Shown in pieces: positions 50,863-59,576 of a stretch of DNA of 64,000 bases. The DNA is from Spinactinospora alkalitolerans (GTDB lineage: Bacteria > Actinomycetota > Actinomycetes > Streptosporangiales > Streptosporangiaceae). Below the pieces are notes generated by a model. That model saw only the letters and a list, made by a program, of their open reading frames with translations. It was not told the DNA's origin and did no database searches. Position 1 is the stretch's first letter. Each line of letters starts with the position of its first letter. Both the position numbers and the translations under genes were made by a program. Location of the stretch: assembly GCF_013408795.1 (NCBI RefSeq), contig NZ_JACCCC010000001.1, positions 2,790,001-2,854,000 of the forward strand. Direction: 5' to 3'.

Positions 50863-52041
50863 TCGGTGCTCCCGGGAGAGGCGCAGTCGCCGGAGTCCAG
50901 CGCGAGGCGGTAGCCGCGCTTGACCACCGTCTGGATGATCTTGGGGTCGCCCAGTGCGGTGCGCAGCCGCGCCACCGCGGTCTCCACCGCGTGGGCGTCG
51001 GCGTCCTCGCCGAGGCCGGCCAGCAGTTCGGCGCGGTCGCGGACCTGGCCGGGGCGCCGGGCGAGCTCGCGCAGCACCCGCATCAGCGCGGGCGAGACGG
51101 GACGCAGCACCCCGTCGAGCAGGACGGCCCGGCCGCGCAGCCGCAGCCGGCGGCCCGCGACGGGCAGGTCCGGCCGGGTCTCGGGCAGCTCCTCGCACAA
51201 CCGCCTGACCAGGGCGCCGATGCGGGCGCGGCCGGGCCAGACGGTGGCGACGTCACGGGCCATGAGGGGCCGGGCGGTGACCGGTCCGACGCACATGGCC
51301 AGCACGTCGCCGCGCAGCGCCGCCACCAGCCGCTCCCGGGTCCCCGTGGCCGCGGCGCGCTCCAGCAGCCCGGCCGCGGCCGGTGCGCTGGTGAAGGTCA
51401 CGGCGTCGACCTGCCCGGCCAGGACGGCGTCGACGAGCCGGTCCAGCGCGGTGACGTCCTCGGGCGCGGTCCAGCGGTAGACCGGGACCTCCACCACCTC
51501 CGCGCCGGCCATCCGCAGCGCGGCGCAGAAGTCGGGCAGCGGCTCGCCGTGCAGCTGCACCGCGACCCGCAGCCCCGCCGCCCCCGACTCCAGCAGGTAC
51601 TCCAGGACCTCGGCCGAGGACTCCGAGGGCGGGGACCACTCCTCGGTGAGCCCGGCCGCGCGGATCGCGCCCTTGGCCTTGGGGCCGCGGGCCAGCAGCC
51701 GGGAGCCGCGCATCGCGTTCAGCAGCGGTTCGGCCAGGCCCCACGTCTCGCACGCCTCCACCCAGCCGCGCAGGCCGATGCCGGTGGTGGCCACGACCAC
51801 GTCGGCGGGGCGCTCGGCCAGCTCCCTGGAGACCGCCATGAGCCGCCGGTCGTCGCTGAGGGGGACGATGCGCAGCGCGGGCGCGCAGACGACCTCGGCC
51901 CCCCCGGCGGCGCAGCAGGGCGGACAGCTCCTCGGCGCGGCGCGCCGCGGTGACCGCGACGGTGAACCCGGCCAGCGGCTGCACGCCCGCGCCGGGCGCC
52001 TGCGCGGCCCCCGCGCCGAGGACGGTCGCGGTCCCGCTCAT
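50859..52041 (-). pseudogene. hemD: Uroporphyrinogen-III synthase with C-terminal winged helix, frameshifted
   Basis: The start ATG 52041 overlaps the nirD stop (ATGA) and encodes LAGFTVAVTAARRAEELSAL in one frame, then a 7-G run (51905-51899) shifts to the frame that holds the rest: RELAERPADVVVATTGIG, VTFTSAPAAAGLLERA and AMCVGPVTARPLM. Removing one G restores LLRRRGAEVVCAPALRIVP and a single ~394-residue protein. The last ~100 residues are an OmpR-type winged helix (VETAVARLRTALGDPKIIQT and VKRGYRL). HemD makes uroporphyrinogen III; the fusion is common in actinobacteria by nirBD. Error or real mutation is undecided. Confidence 0.85.
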
Positions 52042-52406
52042 GCCGGCCCGCGGTCCGGTCGGGCGGCGACCTCGATCACGCCGTCGCGCTCGCGCACGGC
52101 GAACAGGGGCTGGCGCACCGCGGGGTCGTCCAGGCACACGCCGGTGCGCAGGGAGAAGACCTGCTTGAGCATCGGGGAGGCCACGGTCGGTTCGCCGGTG
52201 CGGTCGCCCACGATGCCGCGCGACATCACCGCGGCGTGGCTGAACGGGTCGATGTTGTCGATGGCGTACAGGGCGCCGTCGTAGGTGCGAAACACCGCGG
52301 CCTGGCCGCCGTCGGGCAGCAGCACCGCGACACCGCGTTCGGGCGTGAGCCGGTGCGCGGGGCAGGCCGTGATCCATTGGGCGGGGACCGGTGTCAGGAC
52401 GGTCAT
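52038..52406 (-). CDS. nirD: Nitrite reductase small subunit NirD
   Basis: A 122-residue Rieske-fold small subunit. VAVLLPDGGQAAVFRTYDGA, LYAIDNIDPFSHAAVMSRGI and PMLKQVFSLRTGVCLDDPA match NirD. The CxH pairs of true Rieske proteins are absent, as usual in this subunit, which lacks the Fe-S cluster. ATG 52406 lies 5 bp after the nirB stop. It assists NirB in NADH-dependent nitrite reduction. Confidence 0.92.
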   Translation of the reverse strand: MTVLTPVPAQWITACPAHRLTPERGVAVLLPDGGQAAVFRTYDGALYAIDNIDPFSHAAVMSRGIVGDRTGEPTVASPMLKQVFSLRTGVCLDDPAVRQPLFAVRERDGVIEVAARPDRGPA

Positions 52407-52411
52407 GTCAA

Positions 52412-54919
52412 TCACGCCTCCACGTGCTGGGGTCGAGCGGGCATGCCCAGAGCGACGGGACCGGCGGGGACGGGCTGGTCCCGCTCGGTGTCGAAGGTGA
52501 TCGTGGGGTCGGGGGCGTCGGGGGCGTTGGCGAAGGACACGAACCGCGCGAGCTTGTCGGGGTCCTCCAGGACGCCGCGCCATTCGTCGGCGTATCCGCC
52601 GATGTGGCGGGCCATGGCGGTCTCCAGGTCGGCGGCGATGCCCAGGGAGTCCTCGACCACGACGGAGCGCACGTGCTCCAGGCCGCCGTCCACGCCCTCG
52701 ATCCAGGCGGCGGTGCGCTGCAGCCGGTCGGCCGTGCGGACGTAGAACATCAGGAACCGGTCGATGTAGCGGATGAGCGTGGCGTGGTCGACGTCGGAGA
52801 CCAGCAGCTCGGCGTGGCGCGGCCGGAAGCCGCCGTTGCCGCCGACGTAGAGGTTCCAGCCGTTGTCGGTGGCGATGACGCCGATGTCCTTGCCGCGGGC
52901 CTCGGCGCATTCGCGGGCGCAGCCGGAGACGCCGGCCTTGATCTTGTGCGGGGCGCGCAGTCCCCGGTAGCGCAGTTCCAGTTCCACGGCCAGGCCGACG
53001 GAGTCCTGCACGCCGTAGCGGCACCAGGTGGAGCCGACGCAGGACTTCACCGTGCGCAGCGCCTTGCCGTAGGCGTGGCCCGACTCGAACCCGGCGTCGA
53101 CCAGCCGCCGCCAGACCTTCGGCAGCTGCTCCACGCGGGCGCCGAGCAGGTCGATGCGCTGGCCGCCGGTGATCTTGGTGTAGAGCCCGAAGTCCCTGGC
53201 GACCTCGCCGATGGCGATGAGCCGGTCCGGGGTGATCTCGCCGCCGGGGATCCGCGGCACCACCGAGTAGGTGCCGTTGCGCTGGATGTTGGCGAGGAAG
53301 TGGTCGTTGGTGTCCTGCAGCGCGGCCTGCTCGCCGTCGAGGATGTGGCCGCCGCCCAGGGAGGCCAGGATCGAGGCGACGGCGGGCCGGCAGATGTCGC
53401 AGCCGCGCCCGGTGCCGTGTCCGGCGATGAGTTCGGAGAACGTCGCGATGCCGGTGGACAGCACGATCTCGACGAGTTCGGCGCGGGAGTGCGGGAAGTG
53501 CTCGCACAGTGCGCTGGACTGCTCGACCCCGGCGTCGGCCAGCAGCGTCTTGAGCATCGGCACGCAGCTTCCGCAACTGGTGCCGGCGTTGGTGCAGTCC
53601 TTGAGGGCGGCGACGTCGCAGGCGCCCTCGTGGACCGCCTCGACCAGTGCGCCCTTGGTGACGGCGTTGCAGGAGCAGATCTGGGCGTCGTCGGGCAGCG
53701 CCCCGACGCCCACGCCGCCGTCGCCGCGCCCGGGCGCGATCAGGTCGAGCGGGTCGCCGGGCAGCGCGTGCCCGACCAGCGGGCGCAGGCCGGCGTAGGC
53801 CGAGGCGTCGCCCACCAGGACCCCGCCCAGCAGCGTCGCGGCGTCGTCGGAGACGACCAGCTTGGCGTAGCGGCGGCCGGGCGCGTCGTTGAGGACGACC
53901 TCCAGTGCGCCTTCGGTGCGGGCGTGGGCGTCGCCGAAGCCGGCGACGTCGACGCCGAGCAGCTTGAGCTTGGTGGAGGTGTCGGCGCCGGTGAAGGCGG
54001 CCCGCCCGCCCATCAGCCGGTCCGCGACGACCTCGGCCATGGCGTTGCCCGGGGCGATCAGCCCGTAGACGGTGCCCTCGACGCTGGCGCACTCGCCGAC
54101 GGCGTAGATCGCCGGGTCGCCGGTGCGGCAGGCCGGGTCGACGGCGACGCCGCCGCGCGGGCCCAGGTCCAGGCCAGCGGCGCGGGCCAGTTCGTCGCGG
54201 GGGCGGATGCCGACGGCGAAGACGACGATGCCGGCCTCCAGCTCCTGCTCGCCGAGCCGGACCCGGGCGGCGCGGCCGTCCGGGCCGGCCTCCACCGCAG
54301 ACACCCCGGTCCCGGCGTGCACGGTGACACCGGTCTCGGTGACGAGGCGGCCCAGCAGCGCGCCGCCGCCCTCGTCGACCTGGGCCGGCATCAGCCAGGG
54401 GGCGAGCTCCACGACGTGGGGCTCGACGCCGAGCAGGCGCAGCGCGTTGGCGGCCTCCAGGCCGAGCAGCCCGCCGCCGATGACGACGCCGGCGCGGGCG
54501 TCCCGGGCGGTTGCGGTGATGGCGTCGAGGTCGTCGATGGTGCGGTAGACGTGGCAGCCGGGCAGGTCGTGGCCTGGCACGGGCGGCACGAACGCCGAGG
54601 AGCCGGTGGCCAGGACCAGTTCGTCGTAGCCGATCCGCTCGCCGGCGGCGGTGGTGACGGTGCGGGCGCCGCGGTCGATCGCCGCGGCGGGGTCGCCCAG
54701 CCGCAGCTCGACCTGGTCGTGGACCGTCAGGTCGGCCAGCCGCAGGGCCTTTTCGCCGGCGCCGTCGAAGTAGGACGACAGGGCGACGCGGTCGTAGGCG
54801 GGGCGCGGCTCCTCGCCCAGCACCACGATGCGGCGGGTGCCGTCGGCGTCGCGGTCGCGCACCGCCTCCACCAGGCGGTGCCCCACCATGCCGTTTCCGA
54901 TGACGACGAGTTGTCTCAT
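52412..54919 (-). CDS. nirB: Assimilatory nitrite reductase large subunit NirB
   Basis: An 835-residue NADH-dependent enzyme. Order: FAD-binding pyridine-nucleotide disulfide oxidoreductase domain (VVIGNGMVGHRLVEA; GVVIGGGLLGLEAANAL), a BFD-like [2Fe-2S] domain (ICSCNAVTKGALV; GTSCGSCVPML), then sulfite/nitrite reductase domain with siroheme-4Fe-4S cysteines in CVGSTWC and SGCARECAEA. It reduces nitrite to ammonium in the cytoplasm with six electrons. Start ATG 54919 has GGAG upstream. A GlnR-like site lies 100 bp before the gene. Confidence 0.95.
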   Translation of the reverse strand: MRQLVVIGNGMVGHRLVEAVRDRDADGTRRIVVLGEEPRPAYDRVALSSYFDGAGEKALRLADLTVHDQVELRLGDPAAAIDRGARTVTTAAGERIGYDELVLATGSSAFVPPVPGHDLPGCHVYRTIDDLDAITATARDARAGVVIGGGLLGLEAANALRLLGVEPHVVELAPWLMPAQVDEGGGALLGRLVTETGVTVHAGTGVSAVEAGPDGRAARVRLGEQELEAGIVVFAVGIRPRDELARAAGLDLGPRGGVAVDPACRTGDPAIYAVGECASVEGTVYGLIAPGNAMAEVVADRLMGGRAAFTGADTSTKLKLLGVDVAGFGDAHARTEGALEVVLNDAPGRRYAKLVVSDDAATLLGGVLVGDASAYAGLRPLVGHALPGDPLDLIAPGRGDGGVGVGALPDDAQICSCNAVTKGALVEAVHEGACDVAALKDCTNAGTSCGSCVPMLKTLLADAGVEQSSALCEHFPHSRAELVEIVLSTGIATFSELIAGHGTGRGCDICRPAVASILASLGGGHILDGEQAALQDTNDHFLANIQRNGTYSVVPRIPGGEITPDRLIAIGEVARDFGLYTKITGGQRIDLLGARVEQLPKVWRRLVDAGFESGHAYGKALRTVKSCVGSTWCRYGVQDSVGLAVELELRYRGLRAPHKIKAGVSGCARECAEARGKDIGVIATDNGWNLYVGGNGGFRPRHAELLVSDVDHATLIRYIDRFLMFYVRTADRLQRTAAWIEGVDGGLEHVRSVVVEDSLGIAADLETAMARHIGGYADEWRGVLEDPDKLARFVSFANAPDAPDPTITFDTERDQPVPAGPVALGMPARPQHVEA

Positions 54920-55014
54920 GCCGCGCACGTCTCCTAGCGGTGTTCGGCTCGGGCGCCGCGACGTCCTCGTGTCAGCGGACCTCCCTCCGTACGCCCCTAG
55001 ACAACCCGCACCGT

Positions 55015-55065
55015 GTTTCGCATCCGTCAGCCGACTGTGACGGCGGTGTTTCGTTGTCCTGTCAC
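55015..55065. promoter_or_regulatory. GlnR-like binding sites upstream of nirB
   Basis: On the plus strand GTTTC (55015-55019), GTCAG (55026-55030), GTGAC (55037-55041) and GTTTC (55048-55052) are each separated by exactly 6 bp, and GTCAC follows at 55061-55065. The GAAAC-n6-GTnAC pattern and spacing match GlnR sites known before actinobacterial nitrogen genes, including nirB. The order is not the perfect consensus. Confidence 0.6.
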
Positions 55066-55148
55066 CGCAGACGGCAGAGGTGTGATCCGGCTCTACGCCC
55101 ACCACCGCAAGGTAGGTGGGAATCCCCCGGACTCATCCGGGGAGCACT

Positions 55149-58061
55149 TCAAGTCGCCTGGAGCACCAGCTCCACCGGGTGCATCGCCTCGCGGCGGGTG
55201 CCGTGGGCGATCTGCTGCCTGCAGGAGACGCCGGTCGCCACGATGACGGTCGCGTCGTCCTCGGCCTCGACGGCGGGGAACAGCCGGTCCGAGCCGACCC
55301 GCATCGACATGTCGTAGTGCTCGGCCTCGAAGCCGAAGGACCCGGCCATGCCGCAGCATCCGGCGTCCAGTTCCACCACCTGCGCGCCGGGGATCCTCTT
55401 CAGCAGCGCCACGGTCGCGGCGGTGCCCACCTCGGCCTTCTGGTGGCAGTGGCCGTGGAGGAGGATGCGGCGCCCGGCGGGCCAGGAGTCCTCGCGCAGG
55501 CGCAGGCGCCCGGCGTCGATGGCCTCGGTGAGCAGTTCCTCGACCTGGCGGACCCGGCCCGAGACCTCGTCGACCCGGTGGTCCCCCGGCAGCATCGACG
55601 AGCACTCGTCCTTGAGGGCGAGGACGCAGGAGGGTTCGCAGCCGACGACGGGCGACCCCGGCGCGGTCTCGGACAGCAGGCCCACCAGCGCGCCCGCCTT
55701 GGCCTTGGCCTCGTCGACCAGCCCCTTGGACAGGCTGGAGCGCCCGCAGCACCCCCGGCTCTCCAGCCGCACGTCCCATCCGGCGCGTTCGAGCAGTTCG
55801 ATGGCTGCGCGTCCGATGCCGGGCTCGGTGTAGGTGGTGAAGGAGTCGGCGAGGAAGGTGAGCGGGCCCAGCGGCGCGGGGCGCGCAGCGGTCCGGCGGC
55901 GGCGGAACCAGCGGACCAGGTGGGTCCGGGTGAAGGTCGGCATCGGCCGCCTCGCGGTGATCCCGACCGCCTTCTCCACCAGCCGCCGCAGCAGGGGCAG
56001 GCGGTTGGGCAGATTGCTGAGCGGCGCGGTCGCCGATCCCAGGCGGTAGAGCAGGCGCACGGAACCGAAGACCCGCGACCGCAGGGGGACCCCGTGCGCG
56101 TCGTGGTGGTGCGACTGGGCCTCGCTCTTCAGCTTGGCCATGTCGACGCCGAGGGGGCACTCGCTCTTGCACGCCTTGCACATCAGGCACAGGTCGAGGA
56201 TCTCGTGCAGCCGCTCGTCCCCCAGCGCCGCGCGGGGGTCGGGCTCGGAGAGCGCCTTCACCAGCGCGTTGGCGCGGCCGCGCGTGGCGTGCTCCTCGTC
56301 GCGCGTGGCGATGTAGGAGGGGCACATCGCCCCGCTGGCGCTCTTGCGGCACAGGCCGATGTTCATGCAGCGGTCGGCCGCGCCGCGCATTCCGCCGACG
56401 ACCTCGAACGACAGCCGGGTCTGGAAGGGCCGCGGTTCGACCGGTGCGGCGTCGCGCAGGTTGCCGGTCATGGGCGGCGCGTCGACGATCTTGCCGGGGT
56501 TCATGGTGCCGTCGGGGTCGAAGAGCCGTTTGACCTGCTGCATCGCCCCGTAGAGCTCTTCGCCGAAGATCTCCCGGTTGAACTCGCTGCGGGCGAGTCC
56601 GTCGCCGTGTTCGCTGGAGTTCACGCCGCCGTACTCGGTGACCAGATCCTTGATCTCCGCTGCGACGGCGCGCATCCGCTCGGCCTCGCCGGGGACGGCC
56701 AGGTCCACGAACGGGCGGATGTGCAGGCATCCGACGGAGCAGTGGCCGTAGAATCCCGCCTCCATCCCGTGGCGGTCCAGGACGTCCTTGAACCGCCGGG
56801 TGTACTCGACGAGGTGCTTGGGGTCGACGGCGGTGTCCTCGACGAAGGCCAGCGGGCGCCGGGTTCCGCTGCCGGCCGCCATGAGCAGGCCGAGACTGGA
56901 GGTGCGGACCTTGAGCAGGGCTTTCTGCTGCTCGGGGGTCGCAGCCTCCAGCGCGTGGTAGCCGTGCCCGTTGGACTTCCACAGGGCGGTGAGCCGCTTC
57001 AGGTCCGCGCGCAGCTCCCCGCCGTCGTCGCCGCTGAAGGTGACGAACAGCAGGGCGCCGGGGTCGCCCTGGAGGATCGAGCCGAGGAAGGCGTATTCGA
57101 TGCGCCGGCGCGACAGGTCGAGGATGGTGCGGTCCATGAGCTCGACGCCGGCGGGGTCGCAGGACAGCGCGTCCTCCGTCGCCGCGATGGCCTCGGGCGT
57201 GGAGGCGAAGTGCCCGACGGCGATGACGGTGTGCCGCGGCCTGGGGACGAGGTCGACCAGTGCCTCGGTGGCCACCACCAGGGTCCCCTCGGCGCCGACC
57301 ACGAACTTCGCGAGGTCGAACGGGGTGCCGTCGGCGAGGCGGTCCAACCGGTATCCGCACGCGCGCCGCCAGAAGTCGGGGAACCGGGTGGCGATCGCCT
57401 CGGCGTTGTCTGCGACGATTCCGGGCAGTGCGCGGTGGACGTCGCCCTCCAGGCCGGGCAGGGCGGCCCGCCTGGCCCGCTCCGCCTCGCCGATCGGGGC
57501 GAACCCGGTGCGGTGGGCGTCGGCGAGCACGACGTCGAGGGCGCGCACGTGGTCGATGGTCATTCCGTAGCGCACGGACCCGCTGCCGGCGGAGTTGTTG
57601 CCGACCATCCCGCCGATCGTGGCGCGGTTGCTCGTGGAGGTGTTGGGGCCGAACATCAGCCCGTGCGGCGCGGCGGCCCGGTTGAGGTCGTCCTGCACCA
57701 CCCCCGCTTCGACGCGCGCGGTGCGCGCCTCGGGGTCGACCTCCAGGATCCGGTGCATGTGGCGGGACAGGTCCAGGACCAGGCCCGGGCCGACCGTCTG
57801 ACCGGCCAGGCTCGTTCCGGCGCCCCTGGGCACGATCGGCACGCCGAACTCGCGCGCGGCGGCGACGGCCGCGGCGACGTCGTCGGCGTGGCGGGGGAAC
57901 ACCACGCCCCTGGGCGTGATCGCGTACATGCTGGCGTCGCGGGAGAACAGGTGCCGGGTGTAGTCGTCGAAGCGCACGTCGCCGTCGAGGTCGCGGCGGA
58001 GGCGGCGTTGCAGGTCAGTGGTTGCGTCAGCGGATTGGGCGGACTCTTGGCCGATGGTCAT
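55149..58061 (-). CDS. FAD-linked oxidase fused to Fe-S subunit (glycolate or D-lactate dehydrogenase, GlcDF-like)
   Basis: A 970-residue enzyme. Residues about 40-470 form a FAD-binding-4 oxidase (VPRGAGTSLAGQTVGPGLVL; GGMVGNNSAGSGSVRYGMT; KFVVGAEGTLVVATEALV). Then two Fe-S cysteine clusters (CMNIGLCRKSASGAMCP and CLMCKACKSECPLGVDM) and two CCG domains (GCCGRSSLSKGLV and GCCGMAGSFGFE). Such fusions oxidise glycolate or D-lactate and pass electrons to quinone at the membrane. It follows the aminotransferase gene by 30 bp. Confidence 0.9.
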   Translation of the reverse strand: MTIGQESAQSADATTDLQRRLRRDLDGDVRFDDYTRHLFSRDASMYAITPRGVVFPRHADDVAAAVAAAREFGVPIVPRGAGTSLAGQTVGPGLVLDLSRHMHRILEVDPEARTARVEAGVVQDDLNRAAAPHGLMFGPNTSTSNRATIGGMVGNNSAGSGSVRYGMTIDHVRALDVVLADAHRTGFAPIGEAERARRAALPGLEGDVHRALPGIVADNAEAIATRFPDFWRRACGYRLDRLADGTPFDLAKFVVGAEGTLVVATEALVDLVPRPRHTVIAVGHFASTPEAIAATEDALSCDPAGVELMDRTILDLSRRRIEYAFLGSILQGDPGALLFVTFSGDDGGELRADLKRLTALWKSNGHGYHALEAATPEQQKALLKVRTSSLGLLMAAGSGTRRPLAFVEDTAVDPKHLVEYTRRFKDVLDRHGMEAGFYGHCSVGCLHIRPFVDLAVPGEAERMRAVAAEIKDLVTEYGGVNSSEHGDGLARSEFNREIFGEELYGAMQQVKRLFDPDGTMNPGKIVDAPPMTGNLRDAAPVEPRPFQTRLSFEVVGGMRGAADRCMNIGLCRKSASGAMCPSYIATRDEEHATRGRANALVKALSEPDPRAALGDERLHEILDLCLMCKACKSECPLGVDMAKLKSEAQSHHHDAHGVPLRSRVFGSVRLLYRLGSATAPLSNLPNRLPLLRRLVEKAVGITARRPMPTFTRTHLVRWFRRRRTAARPAPLGPLTFLADSFTTYTEPGIGRAAIELLERAGWDVRLESRGCCGRSSLSKGLVDEAKAKAGALVGLLSETAPGSPVVGCEPSCVLALKDECSSMLPGDHRVDEVSGRVRQVEELLTEAIDAGRLRLREDSWPAGRRILLHGHCHQKAEVGTAATVALLKRIPGAQVVELDAGCCGMAGSFGFEAEHYDMSMRVGSDRLFPAVEAEDDATVIVATGVSCRQQIAHGTRREAMHPVELVLQAT

Positions 58062-58091
58062 CGCGCGCTCTCCCGACGGGGTGGACCGTGA

Positions 58092-59258
58092 TCACGCCTG
58101 TCCCAGGTGATCCAGGGCGGCGGTGATGCCGCCGGGATCGACCTTCACGCCGGCCAGGCCGAGCCCCATCTGGACTCCGGCGATGGTCCCGGCCAGCGTC
58201 AGGTCGCCGAGGTGGCCGAGGTGGCCGATGCGGAACACCCGGCCGGCGAGCCTGCCCAGCCCGGCTCCCAGCGACATGTCGAAGCGCTCCAGGATGACCC
58301 GGCGCACGTGGTCGGCGTCGTGCTCTTCGGGAAGCAGCACGGCGGTCAGCGCGCCGGAGTGCTCGCGCTCGTCGAGGCAGAGGACCTCCAGTCCCCAGGC
58401 GCCGACCGCGGCGCGGGTGGCCGCGGCGTGGCGGGCGTGGCGGGCGTAGACGTGCGGGAGCCCTTCGGCGTAGAGGATCCGCAGTGCCTCGCGCAGCCCG
58501 TAGAGCAGGTTGGTCGCCGACGTGTAGGGGTAGGAGCCCTGCTCGTTGGCCCGCAGGATCGGCGCCCAGTCGAAGAAGGACCTGGGCAGGCCGGCGGTCT
58601 CGGAGGCGCGCAGGGCCTTGGGGCTCACGGCGTTGAAGCCCAGCCCCGGGGGCAGCATGAGCCCCTTCTGCGAGCAGGAGACCGTGACGTCGACGCCCCA
58701 TTCGTCGTGGCGGTAGTCGATGCAGCCCAGTGAGGAGATGGTGTCGACCAGGTAGAGGGCGGGGTGGCCGGCGGCGTCGATCGCCCGGCGGATCTCGCCG
58801 ATCCTGCTGGCGACCCCGGTCGAGGTCTCGTTGTGGACCACGCACACGGCCTTGATCTCGTGCCCGGTGTCGGCGGCCAGGCGGGCCTCGACCTCGTCGG
58901 GGTCCACCCCGTGGCGCCAGTCGCCGGGGACGAAGTCGACGACGAGGCCGAGCCGGGCGGCCATCTCCTGCCAGAGGGTGGCGAAGTGCCCGGTCTCGAA
59001 GCACAGCACCCGGTCGCCGGGGCTGAGCGTGTTGACCAGCGCGGCCTCCCACGCGCCGGTGCCGGAGGACGGATAGACGACGACGGGCTGCTCCGTGCCG
59101 AACACCGGCTTGACGTCCTCGAGGAGTCCGTGGACCAGCGCGGAGAACTCGGGGCCGCGGTGGTCGATGGTCGGTGCCGCCATCGCGCGCAGGACCTCGT
59201 CGGGGACGTTGGTGGGACCGGGGATCTGCAGGAAGTGGCGGCCGCTGGAGGTGGCCAT
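58092..59258 (-). CDS. Class V aminotransferase (serine-glyoxylate type)
   Basis: A 388-residue PLP enzyme. PGPTNVPDEVLRAMAAPTID is the typical start; the PLP Lys lies in SCSQKGLMLPPG, and LVDTISSLGCIDYRHDEWGV carries the Asp before it. GPEFSALVHGLLEDVKPVFG matches serine-glyoxylate or alanine-glyoxylate aminotransferases, which convert glyoxylate to glycine. ATG 59258 has AAAGGG upstream. It is the first gene of the operon with the FAD/Fe-S dehydrogenase. Confidence 0.9.
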   Translation of the reverse strand: MATSSGRHFLQIPGPTNVPDEVLRAMAAPTIDHRGPEFSALVHGLLEDVKPVFGTEQPVVVYPSSGTGAWEAALVNTLSPGDRVLCFETGHFATLWQEMAARLGLVVDFVPGDWRHGVDPDEVEARLAADTGHEIKAVCVVHNETSTGVASRIGEIRRAIDAAGHPALYLVDTISSLGCIDYRHDEWGVDVTVSCSQKGLMLPPGLGFNAVSPKALRASETAGLPRSFFDWAPILRANEQGSYPYTSATNLLYGLREALRILYAEGLPHVYARHARHAAATRAAVGAWGLEVLCLDEREHSGALTAVLLPEEHDADHVRRVILERFDMSLGAGLGRLAGRVFRIGHLGHLGDLTLAGTIAGVQMGLGLAGVKVDPGGITAALDHLGQA

Positions 59259-59287
59259 GGCGGGCCCTTTCGACGAGTCGACCCAAA

Positions 59288-59325
59288 AATCCGTATGGCG
59301 AAATCCTGATACCGGTAAACGGATT
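59288..59325. promoter_or_regulatory. Inverted repeat in the aminotransferase leader
   Basis: AATCCGT (59288-59294) and ACGGATT (59319-59325) are exact reverse complements 24 bp apart, 30 bp before the aminotransferase ATG. It may be a regulator site in the leader. Confidence 0.5.
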
Positions 59326-59361
59326 CTAGGAGTTGCCCTCGCGCACCCACAACCCCCGAGC

Positions 59362-59390
59362 GACATAAAGGGCGAATGGTCCGATGTCAA
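59362..59390 (-). promoter_or_regulatory. Promoter of the aminotransferase-dehydrogenase operon
   Basis: On the minus strand TTGACA (59390-59385) and TATGTC (59367-59362) have 17-bp spacing, close to consensus and strong for this GC-rich genome. Confidence 0.7.
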
Positions 59391-59404
59391 TGCCTCGATA
59401 GGGG

Positions 59405-59433
59405 TTGACGCGAGATGAGACGAAGAACATACT
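59405..59433 (+). promoter_or_regulatory. Promoter of the MatC-type carrier gene
   Basis: TTGACG (59405-59410) and CATACT (59428-59433) have 17-bp spacing. A second candidate -10 box, GATAAT, follows at 59438-59443 without a matching -35. Confidence 0.5.
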
Positions 59434-59449
59434 TTTGGATAATAGAACC

Positions 59450-59472
59450 ATTATTCCGTATTGCGGAATAAT
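59450..59472. promoter_or_regulatory. Perfect palindrome, IclR-like operator
   Basis: ATTATTCCG (59450-59458) and CGGAATAAT (59464-59472) pair exactly around TATTG. The core TTCCGTATTGCGGAA resembles operators of IclR-family regulators, which often control glyoxylate and related pathways. It lies just after the carrier promoter, where a repressor would block transcription. Confidence 0.7.
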
Positions 59473-59576
59473 GTCGCGATAGTGATCGTGTCGACGACCC
59501 GCCCAGCCCTGCGCTCCACGACCGGTTCGATCTCGTACCCGAATGTCCGCCGCACAGCGCGCGTCCAGGGGGCCTC

